A stretch of 64,000 nucleotides of DNA from assembly GCF_011682045.1 (NCBI RefSeq), contig NZ_VVIW01000001.1, positions 124,001-188,000 on the forward strand, read 5' to 3'. Each line of letters opens with the position of its first letter. Within the stretch, counting starts at the first letter, position 1. The notes beneath the pieces were generated by a model. That model saw only the letters and a program-made list of their open reading frames with translations, ran no database searches and was not told the origin of the DNA. Positions 1 through 10,419 of the stretch are shown piece after piece. A program made the translations under genes and the position numbers. This DNA is from Massilia aquatica. GTDB taxonomy: Bacteria > Pseudomonadota > Gammaproteobacteria > Burkholderiales > Burkholderiaceae_D.

Positions 1-1573
1 GCAGCGCGCGCGCCCTGGCATCGCGCCCGATCACGATGCCGCGGCCCAGCATCCACTTCCAGCGCCCATCCTTGCAGCGCATGCGGAACTCGCACGCCAG
101 CACATTGCTGCCGGCCGCCGGCGACTTGAGGCAAGCCGACAGGTCGGCCTTCAGGCGCGCCACGTCTTCCGGGTGCACATGCAGCAGCCAGGCGTTGAAA
201 TCGACCGCGAATTCATCGGCCGCATAGCCCAGCAGCTCCTTGAAGCGCGCCGACAAGGCCAGCGCGCCGCTTTGCTGGGTCCACTCCCAGGTGCCGTGGC
301 CCGAGCCATCGAGCGCAAAGCGCAGCAGGTTTTCGCTGCTTTCGAGGCGCGCGCGGGTGTCGGCCAGCAGGGCGCGTTCGGCTTGCAAGGCCGCCGCCAG
401 CCGCCGCGCGCGCCACCACGCCGCCGCTGCCGCCAGCAGCAGTGCCAGCAGCGCCAGCGCCGACAGCGTGCCGGGCAAGGCGAAGCGCGCATCGGGCCGC
501 GCCTCCTGGTACAGGAAACCATCGAGCGAAAAATCGGCCGGCAGCAGGCCAAGGCTGGCGTAGGCGCTGGCGATGGCGCGCCAGCGCGCCGGATTGCTGT
601 AACCCGGTTCGAGCATGTCGGCCTCGATCAGCGGCACGATCCCGTGCGCCTCGTACAGCAAATGCTCGCGGCTGAGGCGATGCGGATAGCGCGCGCGGAT
701 CAGGTCCACCGTCTCGGCCTGGTGCGCCAGCGCGTGCTGCCAGCCGCGCAGGGTGGCCGCGCGCATGGCCGCTGCCCGCGCCGGATGCTCGCGCAGTTCG
801 GCCTCGCTGGTAAACAGCAGGTCGCCGTAAAAATCGATGCCCGCCGCGCGCGGCGTGAGCGTGGCAAAACGGGTATGGTCGCGTTCCAGCAGGTAGGGCT
901 GGTCGGTGCTGAAAGCCGACATGGCCGCCACCCGCCCATTGGCCAGGTCGCCCACGTTATAGCTGTGGCGCACCTGCGCATAGCCGGCCAGCGGCGCGCC
1001 GAACTTCTTCATGAACACCAGCAGCTCCACGCTGTTGGGCGAAATCATCACGGTGCCGCTGGCGGGTAGCTGCGGCTGGCCGGCCGCGTCGGCGCGCACC
1101 AGCAGCACCGCCGGCGAATGCTGGAACACCGACGCCAGCACCACCACCGGCTTGCCGCGCCCGCGCGCCACCAGCAGATTGGTATTGGCCACCCCGTATT
1201 CGGCCGCGCCCGAGGTCACCGCCGACACCGCGTCGTCGCCGCGCTCGGCCTCGCGCAAGGTCACCTCCAGCCCCGCCTCGCGGTAAAAGCCCTGCTCCTG
1301 GGCCGCGTAATAGCCGGCGAACTGGAACTGGTGCTGCCATTTCAGCTGCACCACCACCTTTTCGAGCGCCAGCGCATCGCCCCCGGCCAGCGCCGCCGCC
1401 AGCAGCGCGCACGCGCGCCAGCAGCGCAGCGCGTGCGCCAGCGCATCGCCCCCGGCCAGCGCCGCCGCCAGCAGCGCGCACGCGCGCCAGCAGCGCAGCG
1501 CGGCGCGGTGACGGGTGAACGAGATCGGAACGGGCATGGCGGGGCCATCGACGAGGTTTAGGCTAAGCTCCAT
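1..1573 (-). CDS. NMT1-type substrate-binding/PAS sensor protein, C-terminus cut by window edge
   Basis: Reading the minus strand from ATG at 1573 gives an open frame that runs off the left edge (about 524 residues visible). In order: an Ala-rich signal region (residues about 20-70), an NMT1/THI5-like periplasmic binding domain starting VVVQLKWQHQFQFAGYYAAQ (about 73-350), one membrane helix (about 363-385), and a PAS fold containing GTWEW (about 415 onward). Such proteins normally end in GGDEF or histidine-kinase output; that part lies outside the window, so the output type is unknown. Ligand inferred only by fold: a pyrimidine-like or organic solute. A later in-frame ATG at 1537 (MPVPISF) is an equally good start; neither has a clear ribosome-binding site. 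The signal region carries an exact in-frame duplication (separate entry). Confidence 0.75.
   Translation of the reverse strand, partial: MELSLNLVDGPAMPVPISFTRHRAALRCWRACALLAAALAGGDALAHALRCWRACALLAAALAGGDALALEKVVVQLKWQHQFQFAGYYAAQEQGFYREAGLEVTLREAERGDDAVSAVTSGAAEYGVANTNLLVARGRGKPVVVLASVFQHSPAVLLVRADAAGQPQLPASGTVMISPNSVELLVFMKKFGAPLAGYAQVRHSYNVGDLANGRVAAMSAFSTDQPYLLERDHTRFATLTPRAAGIDFYGDLLFTSEAELREHPARAAAMRAATLRGWQHALAHQAETVDLIRARYPHRLSREHLLYEAHGIVPLIEADMLEPGYSNPARWRAIASAYASLGLLPADFSLDGFLYQEARPDARFALPGTLSALALLALLLAAAAAWWRARRLAAALQAERALLADTRARLESSENLLRFALDGSGHGTWEWTQQSGALALSARFKELLGYAADEFAVDFNAWLLHVHPEDVARLKADLSACLKSPAAGSNVLACEFRMRCKDGRWKWMLGRGIVIGRDARARAL
1366..1503. repeat. Exact 69-bp tandem direct repeat (two units)
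   Basis: Two adjacent near-identical 69-bp units (about 1366-1434 and 1435-1503) lie in frame inside the sensor gene. They encode two copies of a 23-residue unit beginning ALRCWRACALLAAALAGG, which is the hydrophobic core of the signal peptide. Only the flanking codons differ, so the duplication looks recent, probably replication slippage in GC-rich DNA. Confidence 0.9.
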
Positions 1574-1673
1574 AGTAGCCATTTTTCGGCGCAGGCAATT
1601 TACCAATAGGAATCTTCGCCTATCGTGCGGGTAAAAGTGTCGTATTTCTGCTGCGCGGACGCGCTTGTGCCGC

Positions 1674-2393
1674 TCAGCCGACCTTGCCGGTGAACTGATA
1701 TAACTGACCGGGATGCCACATTGTCACCACCGACGCCACCTGGCCCAGGGCCCGGGTCTGGCGCTTGAGCACCAGGCAGCACTGGCGCGGCCCCACCGCC
1801 AGCATGTTCGCGATCTCGCGCGGGGCGGGCAGGGCCTCGATGCTGTAGCTGGCGTTTTGCAGCGGCGCGGCCTGGGTCAGGTGCTCGTTGGGCGTGATGG
1901 CCGAAAAATCCTGGGCCAGGTAATCGGGCGCGCAGGCTGGATTGACCCAGCGGTCCTCGACCTGGATCGGCACCTCGTTCTCGAAGTGCACGATCACCGA
2001 ATGGAACAGCGGCTGGCCGGGCGCCAGTGCGAACTGCAGCGCCAGCAGCTCGCTGGCGCGGCCCTTTTCGAGCAGATGCAGGCTGCTGCGGTGCGCGTGG
2101 CCGCGCGCGCGGATCTCGTCGGCGATGCTCTTGATCTCGACCAGGGTGGCCTGGTACTTTTGCGGCGCCACGTAGGTGCCCGAACCCTGGCGCCGCGTGA
2201 GCACCTGTTCCGCGGTCAGCTCGCGCACGGCGCGGTTGACGGTCATGCGCGAGACCCCGAACTGGCGCACCAGGGCCTGCTCGGACGGCACCACATCGCC
2301 CTCCTTCCAGCGGCCGGCGGCGATCTCGCCGAGCAGATAATCCTTGATGCGCTGGAAAATCGGCGTCGTGTCTTGCGCAATCTGCTGTTCCAA
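1674..2393 (-). CDS. hutC: Histidine utilization repressor HutC (GntR family)
   Basis: GntR/HutC regulator: an N-terminal winged helix (FQRIKDYLLGEIAAGRWKEG, then PSEQALVRQFGVSRMTVNRA) followed by a UTRA ligand domain with the family elements EDRWVNP and NEHLTQ. In characterised relatives urocanate releases the repressor from hut promoters. Start is uncertain: both candidates are TTG. TTG at 2393 is chosen because GGAG lies about 6 nt upstream; TTG at 2417 would add eight residues without a visible ribosome-binding site. Length (239 residues) is normal for HutC. It is about 4.6 kb from hutU, whose promoter holds a HutC-like palindrome at 6998-7011. Confidence 0.92.
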   Translation of the reverse strand: MEQQIAQDTTPIFQRIKDYLLGEIAAGRWKEGDVVPSEQALVRQFGVSRMTVNRAVRELTAEQVLTRRQGSGTYVAPQKYQATLVEIKSIADEIRARGHAHRSSLHLLEKGRASELLALQFALAPGQPLFHSVIVHFENEVPIQVEDRWVNPACAPDYLAQDFSAITPNEHLTQAAPLQNASYSIEALPAPREIANMLAVGPRQCCLVLKRQTRALGQVASVVTMWHPGQLYQFTGKVG

Positions 2394-2543
2394 ACTACTC
2401 TCCGAAAGCCGGCTCAAACACCGATTTTAGCACCGTGGCCGCGTGCCCGGATTCAAAAGCAAGCAGCGGGATGACCGCCCGCGGCGCGCCGCCTACGATG
2501 GATGCCTGCGAAACCGATCGCGAACGACAGCAGGAGCACAGCC

Positions 2544-3647
2544 ATGAAAACAGCAATTAACCCGGTCAGCGTCGACAATACTATTGACGCCTTCGATAAC
2601 GACGACGCGCGCTGGGCCGCCGTGCAGCGCCGCGACGCCGGCGCCGACGGCCGCTTTTACTACTCGGTGCGCACCACGGGCGTATACTGCCGGCCCTCGT
2701 GCGGCGCGCGCGCCGCGCTGCGCGCCAACGTCGCCTTCCACGCCAGCGGCGCCGCCGCCGAGCGGGCCGGCTTTCGGCCCTGCCTGCGCTGCAAGCCCGA
2801 CCAGCCGCCGCTGGCCGAGCGCCACGCGCAGGTGGTGGCGCAAGCCTGCCGCCTGATCGACGCCAGCGACGCCGCGCTCGATCTCGACAGTCTGGCGCTC
2901 GCCTGCGGCATGAGCCGCTTTCATTTTCACCGCGTCTTCAAGCAGCACACCGGCATTACCCCCAAGGCGTATGCGGCCGCGCGCCGCGCCGGCAAGATCG
3001 ATCTTGAGCTGGCCGGCGCCGCCAGCGTCACCGAAGCCATTTACGCGGCCGGCTACAACTCCAGCGCGCGTTTCTACGCCAGCGCCCCCGCGCGCCTCGG
3101 CATGACCCCCACCGCCTGGCGCGCCGGCGGCAGCGGCGCCGTGATCCGCTTCGCCATCGGCGCCTGCTCGCTCGGCGCGATCCTGGTGGCCGCCACCGAC
3201 AAAGGCATCTGCGCGATCCTGATCGGCGACGACCCCGACCTGCTGGCGCGCGACCTGCAAGACCGCTTTCCCGCCGCCGACCTGCGCGGCGCCGACGCCG
3301 GCTTCGAGGCGACGGTGGCGCGCGTGGTCGGCCTGGTCGAAGCGCCCGCTCTGGGGCTCGACCTGCCGCTCGACGTGCGCGGCACCGCCTTCCAGCAGCG
3401 CGTCTGGCAAGCCTTGCGCGAGATCCCGGCCGGGCAGACCCTCAGCTACGCCGAACTGGCCGCGCGCATCGGCATGCCGACGGGGGCGCGCGCCATTGCC
3501 GGGGCCTGCGCCGCCAATCCGGTCGCGGTCGCCATTCCCTGCCACCGGGTGGTGCGCACGGACGGCGCGCTGTCCGGCTACCGCTGGGGCGTCGAACGCA
3601 AGCGCATCCTGCTCGATCGCGAGAGGGAAGGCGGGGGCGGGGCATGA
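2544..3647 (+). CDS. ada: Ada: methylphosphotriester/O6-methylguanine-DNA methyltransferase and activator
   Basis: Three-part Ada protein of 367 residues. The N-terminal zinc domain has Cys49, Cys53, Cys80 and Cys83, the same 4/27/3 spacing as Cys38/42/69/72 of E. coli Ada, so the methyl-acceptor cysteine is Cys49. An AraC-type helix-turn-helix follows (about 95-190), then the C-terminal O6-alkylguanine methyltransferase with the PCHRVV motif (acceptor Cys333). The protein removes methyl groups from DNA by transfer to itself and activates adaptive-response genes when methylated. The ATG at 2544 is preceded by AGGAG; an upstream in-frame ATG at 2502 lacks one. The stop codon overlaps the next gene's ATG (ATGA), so the two are an operon. 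Confidence 0.96.
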   Translation: MKTAINPVSVDNTIDAFDNDDARWAAVQRRDAGADGRFYYSVRTTGVYCRPSCGARAALRANVAFHASGAAAERAGFRPCLRCKPDQPPLAERHAQVVAQACRLIDASDAALDLDSLALACGMSRFHFHRVFKQHTGITPKAYAAARRAGKIDLELAGAASVTEAIYAAGYNSSARFYASAPARLGMTPTAWRAGGSGAVIRFAIGACSLGAILVAATDKGICAILIGDDPDLLARDLQDRFPAADLRGADAGFEATVARVVGLVEAPALGLDLPLDVRGTAFQQRVWQALREIPAGQTLSYAELAARIGMPTGARAIAGACAANPVAVAIPCHRVVRTDGALSGYRWGVERKRILLDREREGGGGA

Positions 3648-4339
3648 GCGTCGCTGCGATTGACTGGGACCAGGCCGGCGCCGCTCTCGATGCGCGCGGC
3701 TGCGCGGTGGTGACGGGCCTGATCGACGCCGCGACCTGCCGTGCCTATGCCGCCGGGTACGACGACGACGCGCGCTACCGCAGCCGGGTGGTGATGGAGC
3801 GGCACGGCTTCGGGCGCGGCGAGTACCGCTACTTTGGCTACCCGCTGCCGGCCGGTCTCGCCGCGCTGCGTAACGCGCTATATGGACCGCTGGCGCGCAT
3901 TGCCAACCGCTGGCATGAAGCGATGGGGCTGGGCGAGCGCTTTCCGGCGCAGCATGGCCAGTTCCTGGCGCGCTGCCACGCGGCCGGCCAGCAGCGGCCC
4001 ACGCCCCTGATCCTGCGCTATGGCGAAGGTGACTACAACTGCCTGCACCAGGATCTGTACGGCGAACACGTGTTCCCCTTGCAGGTGGCGGTATTGCTGT
4101 CGCGGGTGGGGCAGGACTTCACGGGAGGCGAATTCGTGCTGACCGAACAGCGCCCGCGCATGCAATCGCGGGTCGAAGTGGTGGGGCTGGAGCAGGGCGA
4201 CGCCGTGATTTTTCCGGTGAACCAGCGGCCGGTCAACGGCACGCGCGGCGTCTACCGCGTCGCCATGCGCCATGGCGTGAGCCGCCTGCGCTCCGGGCAA
4301 CGCCACACCCTCGGCATCATCTTCCACGACGCCGAATAG
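3644..4339 (+). CDS. 2OG-Fe(II) oxygenase coupled to ada
   Basis: Protein of 231 residues with a double-stranded beta-helix dioxygenase signature: NCLHQDLYGEHVFPLQ gives the HxD iron ligands, a distal His in the C-terminal MRHGVSRL segment and an Arg nearby (LRSGQRHTLG) for 2-oxoglutarate. It starts inside the ada stop codon (ATGA), so it is translationally coupled and probably part of the alkylation-damage response. Many bacteria place such a protein after ada; substrates of this branch are not established, so alkylated DNA or RNA repair is inference from position. It differs from canonical AlkB at the N-terminus. The stop codon abuts a REP palindrome. Confidence 0.85.
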   Translation: MSVAAIDWDQAGAALDARGCAVVTGLIDAATCRAYAAGYDDDARYRSRVVMERHGFGRGEYRYFGYPLPAGLAALRNALYGPLARIANRWHEAMGLGERFPAQHGQFLARCHAAGQQRPTPLILRYGEGDYNCLHQDLYGEHVFPLQVAVLLSRVGQDFTGGEFVLTEQRPRMQSRVEVVGLEQGDAVIFPVNQRPVNGTRGVYRVAMRHGVSRLRSGQRHTLGIIFHDAE

Positions 4340-4373
4340 TTGCAAAACCGGGGACAGACCCCGGTTTTGCAAC
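4339..4373. repeat. REP-like palindrome, copy 1
   Basis: Perfect inverted repeat with 15-bp arms starting GTTGCAAAACCGGGG and a 5-nt loop ACAGA. Its first base is the last base of the oxygenase stop codon. It is in opposite orientation to copy 2 (loop TCTGT), so the two bracket the RAYT gene as an inverted pair. In RNA it would also form a strong hairpin. Confidence 0.93.
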
Positions 4374-4382
4374 ATCGCCCAT

Positions 4383-5066
4383 TCAAATTTCTGGCCGTCC
4401 ACCTTTTTGAGGCACGACGATGCGGTCGAGGGCGCCAGATACGACATCGGAAAAGCATTCGTCTCCAAGTACGAAATTGCCGTTTGTGGCGCGTCGGACG
4501 GCCTGTAAATCGTCAGTGCGAAGCTCGTCGTTAAATAGTGCCTGGTATGACGTCCGGCGCTCGGCGATTGTTCCAGCGAGCGCCAGATAGAGGGGATGGG
4601 GCGTGATGAGTGATGTCGGCGCTCCCAGCGCATTGACAGCGTAGCTGGACCAGCGATAGTCGCCAGGATGCGCCACCATGTGCGCACGTACAGGATTAAG
4701 TTCGATGTAGCGGTGGCAAACCAGTAGGTAGCGCGCCTCATCAACCAGGCATGAGCGGAATCGCCCTTCCCACAGTGTCCCGGAGCGCTGCTGACGCCGA
4801 TTGACGTATTGCGTATAACGCTGGCCAAGAAATTTCATCATCATCGCTGGCGCCGTTTGGCTTGTCGGCGAAATCAGCAAATGGACGTGGTTGGTCATCA
4901 ACACATAGGCATGCACTTTGCAGCCGCTTTCCCTGGCGTACAGCGCGAGCAGATCCAGGTAAACAAGATAGTCGGATTCTGTGAAAAAGCAATTCAAGCG
5001 GTTATGTCCCCGCTGGATGATATGCAGTGGAACATCACTCAACACTAAGCGAGCTTGTCGGGACAC
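4383..5066 (-). CDS. REP-associated tyrosine transposase (RAYT, Y1 HUH family)
   Basis: Protein of 227 residues of the TnpA_REP/Y1 transposase family. Visible motifs: PLHIIQRGHNR near the N-terminus, the HUH metal motif in MTNHVHLLIS (about residues 57-66), a candidate catalytic tyrosine in RYTQYVNRRQ (about 83-92), and the family block LWEGRFRSCLVDEARYLL. RAYTs cut and join single-stranded DNA at REP hairpins and are domesticated rather than freely mobile. The gene lies between two inverted REP palindromes 10 bp downstream and 88 bp upstream, a self-contained REPtron. The frame looks intact, so it may be active. Confidence 0.95.
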   Translation of the reverse strand: MSRQARLVLSDVPLHIIQRGHNRLNCFFTESDYLVYLDLLALYARESGCKVHAYVLMTNHVHLLISPTSQTAPAMMMKFLGQRYTQYVNRRQQRSGTLWEGRFRSCLVDEARYLLVCHRYIELNPVRAHMVAHPGDYRWSSYAVNALGAPTSLITPHPLYLALAGTIAERRTSYQALFNDELRTDDLQAVRRATNGNFVLGDECFSDVVSGALDRIVVPQKGGRPEI

Positions 5067-5154
5067 AGGATTCTCCAGCCGGAAACATGGGAAGTAACGC
5101 TATCGTAAATTCCGGTGCATTACGTCCGTCATGATCAAAAGTCATGCATCTGAA

Positions 5155-5189
5155 GTTGCAAAACCGGGGTCTGTCCCCGGTTTTGCAAC
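5155..5189. repeat. REP-like palindrome, copy 2
   Basis: Same 15-bp perfect arms as copy 1 with loop TCTGT, the reverse complement of the copy 1 loop, so it is inverted relative to copy 1. It lies upstream of the RAYT gene and about 95 bp before the amidohydrolase start. Confidence 0.93.
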
Positions 5190-5284
5190 ATGTTCACTTT
5201 TGCATCATATTCCCGGTTAAGCAACACGTTGACGAGCAGGCAAAGCGCGCTACACTTTGGCCTTGCCCACCGAATGGAGTAATA

Positions 5285-6955
5285 ATGCGTCCGATCCCTC
5301 TGCAGTGCTCCCTTGCCATCCTCGCCGCCCTCGGGGCGCTCGCGCCGGCGCAGGCGGACACCGTCCTCGATAACGCCAACGGTTACACCCTCAACAGCCG
5401 CAACGAGCTGCTGCGCTTCACGTCCCTGGCGTTCAACGACAAGGGCCGCATCCTGGCCGTCGGCAGCGCCGCCCAGACCCGCGCCAGGGCGCCCAAGGCG
5501 CGCCACATCGACCTGCAGGGCAAAACCGTCCTCCCCGGGCTGATCGACGCCCACGGCCACGTGTTCGGACTCGGCGAGATGCTCACCCAGCTCGACCTGG
5601 CCGGCAGCGCCACCCTGGCCGACGCCCTCAAAGCGGCCACCGAGTACGCGCGCGCCAATCCTTCGCACCCCTGGCTGCGCGGGCGCGGCTGGAACCAGGA
5701 AATCTGGAAGCTGGGCCGCTTCCCCACCGCCGCCGAACTCGATGGCGCCGTCGCCGACCGCCCCATCTGGCTCGAACGGGTCGACGGCCACGCCGGCTGG
5801 GCCAACACGCGCGCCCTGCAACTGGCCGGCATCACCAGGGACACGCTTGATCCGGCCGGTGGAAAAATCCTGCGCGATGCCGACGGCAATCCCACCGGGG
5901 TCCTGATCGACGCCGCCCAGGACCTGGTCGCCAAGGTCCTGCCCAAGCAAGCGGAAGCCCAGGCCCGGGTCGTCCTCGAGCGCGCCCTCAGGCAGATCGC
6001 GCACATGGGCCTGACCAGCGTGCATGATGCGGGCATCAACGTCAGCCAGGATGCGCTCTACCGCAGCTACGCCGACCAGGGCAAGCTCACGGCGCGCGTG
6101 TACGCGATGATCGGCGAGGTCGGCGCCGACTTCGACCAGCTCTCGGCCAAGGGCCCGTTGACAAGCTACGCCAACGACCTGTATGCGCTGCGCGCGGTCA
6201 AGCTGTATTCGGACGGCGCCCTGGGCAGCCGCGGCGCCGCGCTGATCGCGCCCTACAGCGACGAGCCGAAGTCGCATGGCCTGCTGTTCCGCCAGAACGC
6301 CGATATTGTCGCGATGATGGACAAGGCCATGCAGCGCGGCTACCAGGTCAACGTGCACGCCATCGGCGACGCCGGCAACCGCCAGATCCTGGACGGCTAC
6401 CAGCAGCTGCTCCCACGTTACAAAGGTGCTTCCCTGCGCCACCGCATGGAACACGCGCAGGTCGTCGCCCCCGCCGACATCGGGCGCTTCAAGACCATCG
6501 GCATCGTGCCGTCGATGCAGCCGACCCACGCCACGTCCGACATGAACATGGCCGAACAGCGCGTCGGCCCGGAACGCATCAAGGGCGCCTACGCCTGGCG
6601 CACGTTTCTCAAGCAGGGTTCGCGCATCGCCTGCGGCTCGGACTTCCCGGTCGAGTCGTCCAACCCGTTCTTCGGCATCCACGCGGCCGTCACGCGCCAG
6701 GATGCGGCGGGCCGGCCGGCCGCCGGCTGGTATGCCAACCAAGCCATGACGCTCAAGGAGGCCCTGCGCTGCTTCACGCTCGACGCGGCCTGGGCCGGCC
6801 ACCAGGAAAAATCCACCGGCTCGCTGGAAAAGGGCAAGTGGGCCGATTTCATCGTCGTCGACCAGGACTTGTTCACCATGCCTGCGGCCGATATTCACAA
6901 GGTCGGCGTGCTGCAAACCTGGGTCGGGGGCCGTCAGGTGTTCAAAAAAGAGTAG
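5285..6955 (+). CDS. Secreted amidohydrolase (YtcJ-like)
   Basis: Metal-dependent amidohydrolase of the YtcJ/N-substituted formamide deformylase group, 556 residues. A signal peptide (MRPIPLQCSLAILAALGALA, cleaved near AQA) predicts export to the periplasm. Motifs in order: LPGLIDAHGHVFGLGE (metal-binding HxH), WLERVDGHAGWAN, a Lys in RAVKLYSDGALGSRG, NVHAIGDAGNR, RMEHAQVV and ACGSDFPVESSNPF (the distal Asp). The real substrate of this family is rarely known; an N-acyl or formamide compound is likely. The ATG at 5285 follows GGAG by about 6 nt; upstream in-frame codons would run through the REP element. It is encoded just upstream of the hut promoter, with no clear pathway link to hut. Confidence 0.9.
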   Translation: MRPIPLQCSLAILAALGALAPAQADTVLDNANGYTLNSRNELLRFTSLAFNDKGRILAVGSAAQTRARAPKARHIDLQGKTVLPGLIDAHGHVFGLGEMLTQLDLAGSATLADALKAATEYARANPSHPWLRGRGWNQEIWKLGRFPTAAELDGAVADRPIWLERVDGHAGWANTRALQLAGITRDTLDPAGGKILRDADGNPTGVLIDAAQDLVAKVLPKQAEAQARVVLERALRQIAHMGLTSVHDAGINVSQDALYRSYADQGKLTARVYAMIGEVGADFDQLSAKGPLTSYANDLYALRAVKLYSDGALGSRGAALIAPYSDEPKSHGLLFRQNADIVAMMDKAMQRGYQVNVHAIGDAGNRQILDGYQQLLPRYKGASLRHRMEHAQVVAPADIGRFKTIGIVPSMQPTHATSDMNMAEQRVGPERIKGAYAWRTFLKQGSRIACGSDFPVESSNPFFGIHAAVTRQDAAGRPAAGWYANQAMTLKEALRCFTLDAAWAGHQEKSTGSLEKGKWADFIVVDQDLFTMPAADIHKVGVLQTWVGGRQVFKKE

Positions 6956-6989
6956 GCCGGCACGGGGGACGGCGGGGCGCATAAATGAT

Positions 6990-7018
6990 TTGACTTGGTT
7001 GTATATACAACTTAGACT
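6990..7018 (+). promoter_or_regulatory. hut operon promoter with HutC-type operator in the spacer
   Basis: Candidate -35 TTGACT (6990-6995), 17-bp spacer and -10 TAGACT (7013-7018). The spacer contains the perfect palindrome GTTGTATATACAAC (6998-7011), which resembles known HutC operators (TTGTATATACAA-like). A repressor bound here would cover the RNA polymerase site, consistent with induction by urocanate. Start codon of hutU is about 70 nt downstream with AAGGAG at 7076-7081. Confidence 0.8.
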
Positions 7019-7085
7019 TTGAAGCTGCACGCAGGCGCGTGGCGGTTGCGCATGCGCCTGCCCCTAAACTCTTGAAGGAGATGCC

Positions 7086-8798
<1,713 letters not shown>

Positions 8799-8823
8799 TC
8801 CCGACGACATCTGAAGAGCACAC

Positions 8824-10374
8824 ATGAACACGACTTCGAACAAGGGCTGGACCCTCACTCCCGGCGCCATGACCATGGCCGACCTGCGCGCCGTCTGGGC
8901 CGCGCCGGGCGCGCTCACCCTGGCGCCATCGGCTTACCCCGCCATCCTGGCCTCGGCGGCGGCGGTCGACGCCATCGTCGCCAAGGGCGATGCCGCCTAC
9001 GGCATCAACACCGGTTTCGGCATCCTGGCCAAGACCCGCATCCCGGACGACAAGCTGGAAGAACTGCAGCGCAACCTGATCCTGTCGCATTCGGTCGGCA
9101 CCGGCGCGCTGCTGCCGGATTCGGTGGTGCGCCTGATCGTCTTGATGAAAATCGGCAGCCTGGCGCGCGGCTTTTCCGGCGTGCGCCCGCTCATCATCGA
9201 CACCCTGATCGCGCTGTACAACGCCGGCATCATGCCGGCCATCCCGGCCAAGGGTTCGGTCGGCGCCTCGGGCGACCTGGCGCCGCTGGCGCACATGACG
9301 CTCGCCATGCTGGGCGTGGGCCAGGTGCGCGTCAATGGCGAGCTGGTGGAAGCGGCGGATGCGCTCAAGGCGGCCGGCATCGCGCCGGTGGTGCTCGGCC
9401 CCAAGGAAGGCCTGGCGCTGATCAACGGCACCCAGGTGTCCACCGCGCTGGCGCTGCATGGCCTGTTCATGACCGAGCGCCTGCTGGAAGCGGCCATGGT
9501 GACCGGTTCCCTGTCGCTGGACGCGGCCAGGGGCAGCGACGCGCCGTTCGACGCGCGCGTGCATGAAGTGCGCGGCCAGCCGGGCCAGATTGCGGCGGCC
9601 GCCATCTATCGCCAGCTGGTGGCCTCGAGCGCGATCCGCGCCTCGCACCTGGTCGGCGACGAGCGCGTGCAGGACCCGTACAGCCTGCGCTGCCAGCCGC
9701 AAGTCATGGGCGCGATCATGGACCTGATCGCGAACGTCTCGCGCACCCTCCTGATCGAGGCGAATGCGGTCACCGACAATCCGCTCATTTTCGCCGACAC
9801 GGGCGAGATCATCTCGGGCGGGAATTTCCACGCCGAGCCGGTCGCCTTTGCGGCCGACACGCTGGCGCTGGCGATCGCCGAAATCGGCGGCCTGGCCGAG
9901 CGCCGCATCGCGCTGCTGATCGACGCCACCTTGTCAAGCCTGCCGCCCTTCCTGGTGCGCGAGCCGGGCGTCAATTCGGGCTTCATGATCGCCCACGTCA
10001 CCGCCGCCGCGCTGGCCTCGGAAAACAAGTCGCTGGCGCATCCGGCCAGCGTCGACAGCCTGCCTACCTCGGCCAACCAGGAAGACCACGTCAGCATGGC
10101 GACCTTCGCGGCGCGCCGCCTGGACGAGATGGCGCACAATACGGCGGTGATTGTCGCCATCGAGCTCTTGGCGGCGGCGCAGGGCATCGATTTCCACCGG
10201 CCGCTCACCTCCTCGCCGCACCTGGAGCACGTGCACCAGCAATTGCGCCGGAAAGTGCCGTTCTTCGATGCCGACCGTTTCTTCGCGCCCGATATCGAGG
10301 CCGCGCGCCAGATGGTGCTGAACGGCGAGTTGAGTGCGTCCTGCAAGGTGCTGTTCGCGGCGCTGTACACTTGA
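8824..10374 (+). CDS. hutH: Histidine ammonia-lyase HutH
   Basis: First enzyme of the pathway: non-oxidative removal of ammonia from L-histidine to give urocanate. 516 residues. Ala148-Ser149-Gly150 within [14 protein letters not shown] forms the methylidene-imidazolone (MIO) electrophile. Other lyase-family blocks are present: YGINTGFG, the Asn-rich [10 protein letters not shown] and the SGGNFHAEP segment. Cytosolic homotetramer in known cases. The enzyme lies between hutU and hutG with short intergenic gaps, so it is cotranscribed. Confidence 0.98.
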   Translation: MNTTSNKGWTLTPGAMTMADLRAVWAAPGALTLAPSAYPAILASAAAVDAIVAKGDAAYGINTGFGILAKTRIPDDKLEELQRNLILSHSVGTGALLPDSVVRLIVLMKIGSLARGFSGVRPLIIDTLIALYNAGIMPAIPAKGSVGASGDLAPLAHMTLAMLGVGQVRVNGELVEAADALKAAGIAPVVLGPKEGLALINGTQVSTALALHGLFMTERLLEAAMVTGSLSLDAARGSDAPFDARVHEVRGQPGQIAAAAIYRQLVASSAIRASHLVGDERVQDPYSLRCQPQVMGAIMDLIANVSRTLLIEANAVTDNPLIFADTGEIISGGNFHAEPVAFAADTLALAIAEIGGLAERRIALLIDATLSSLPPFLVREPGVNSGFMIAHVTAAALASENKSLAHPASVDSLPTSANQEDHVSMATFAARRLDEMAHNTAVIVAIELLAAAQGIDFHRPLTSSPHLEHVHQQLRRKVPFFDADRFFAPDIEAARQMVLNGELSASCKVLFAALYT

Positions 10375-10419
10375 GCTGCTAATCAAGCAAACATGCAAAA
10401 AAGGTAAAGGTGGGCGATC

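Noticed and set aside
36-1561. Plus-strand frames over the sensor gene
   Set aside because: They are shadows of the minus-strand coding frame; only that frame shows the binding-domain and PAS motifs.
2418-2543. Ada-box-like AAAGCAAG upstream of ada
   Set aside because: Only a partial match to known Ada boxes and no well-spaced -10; too weak to report as a site.
4340-4534. Short frame starting MQNRGQTPVLQ and similar frames at the other REP copies
   Set aside because: The shared peptide LQNRG..PVLQ is only the translation of the REP palindrome, not a conserved protein.
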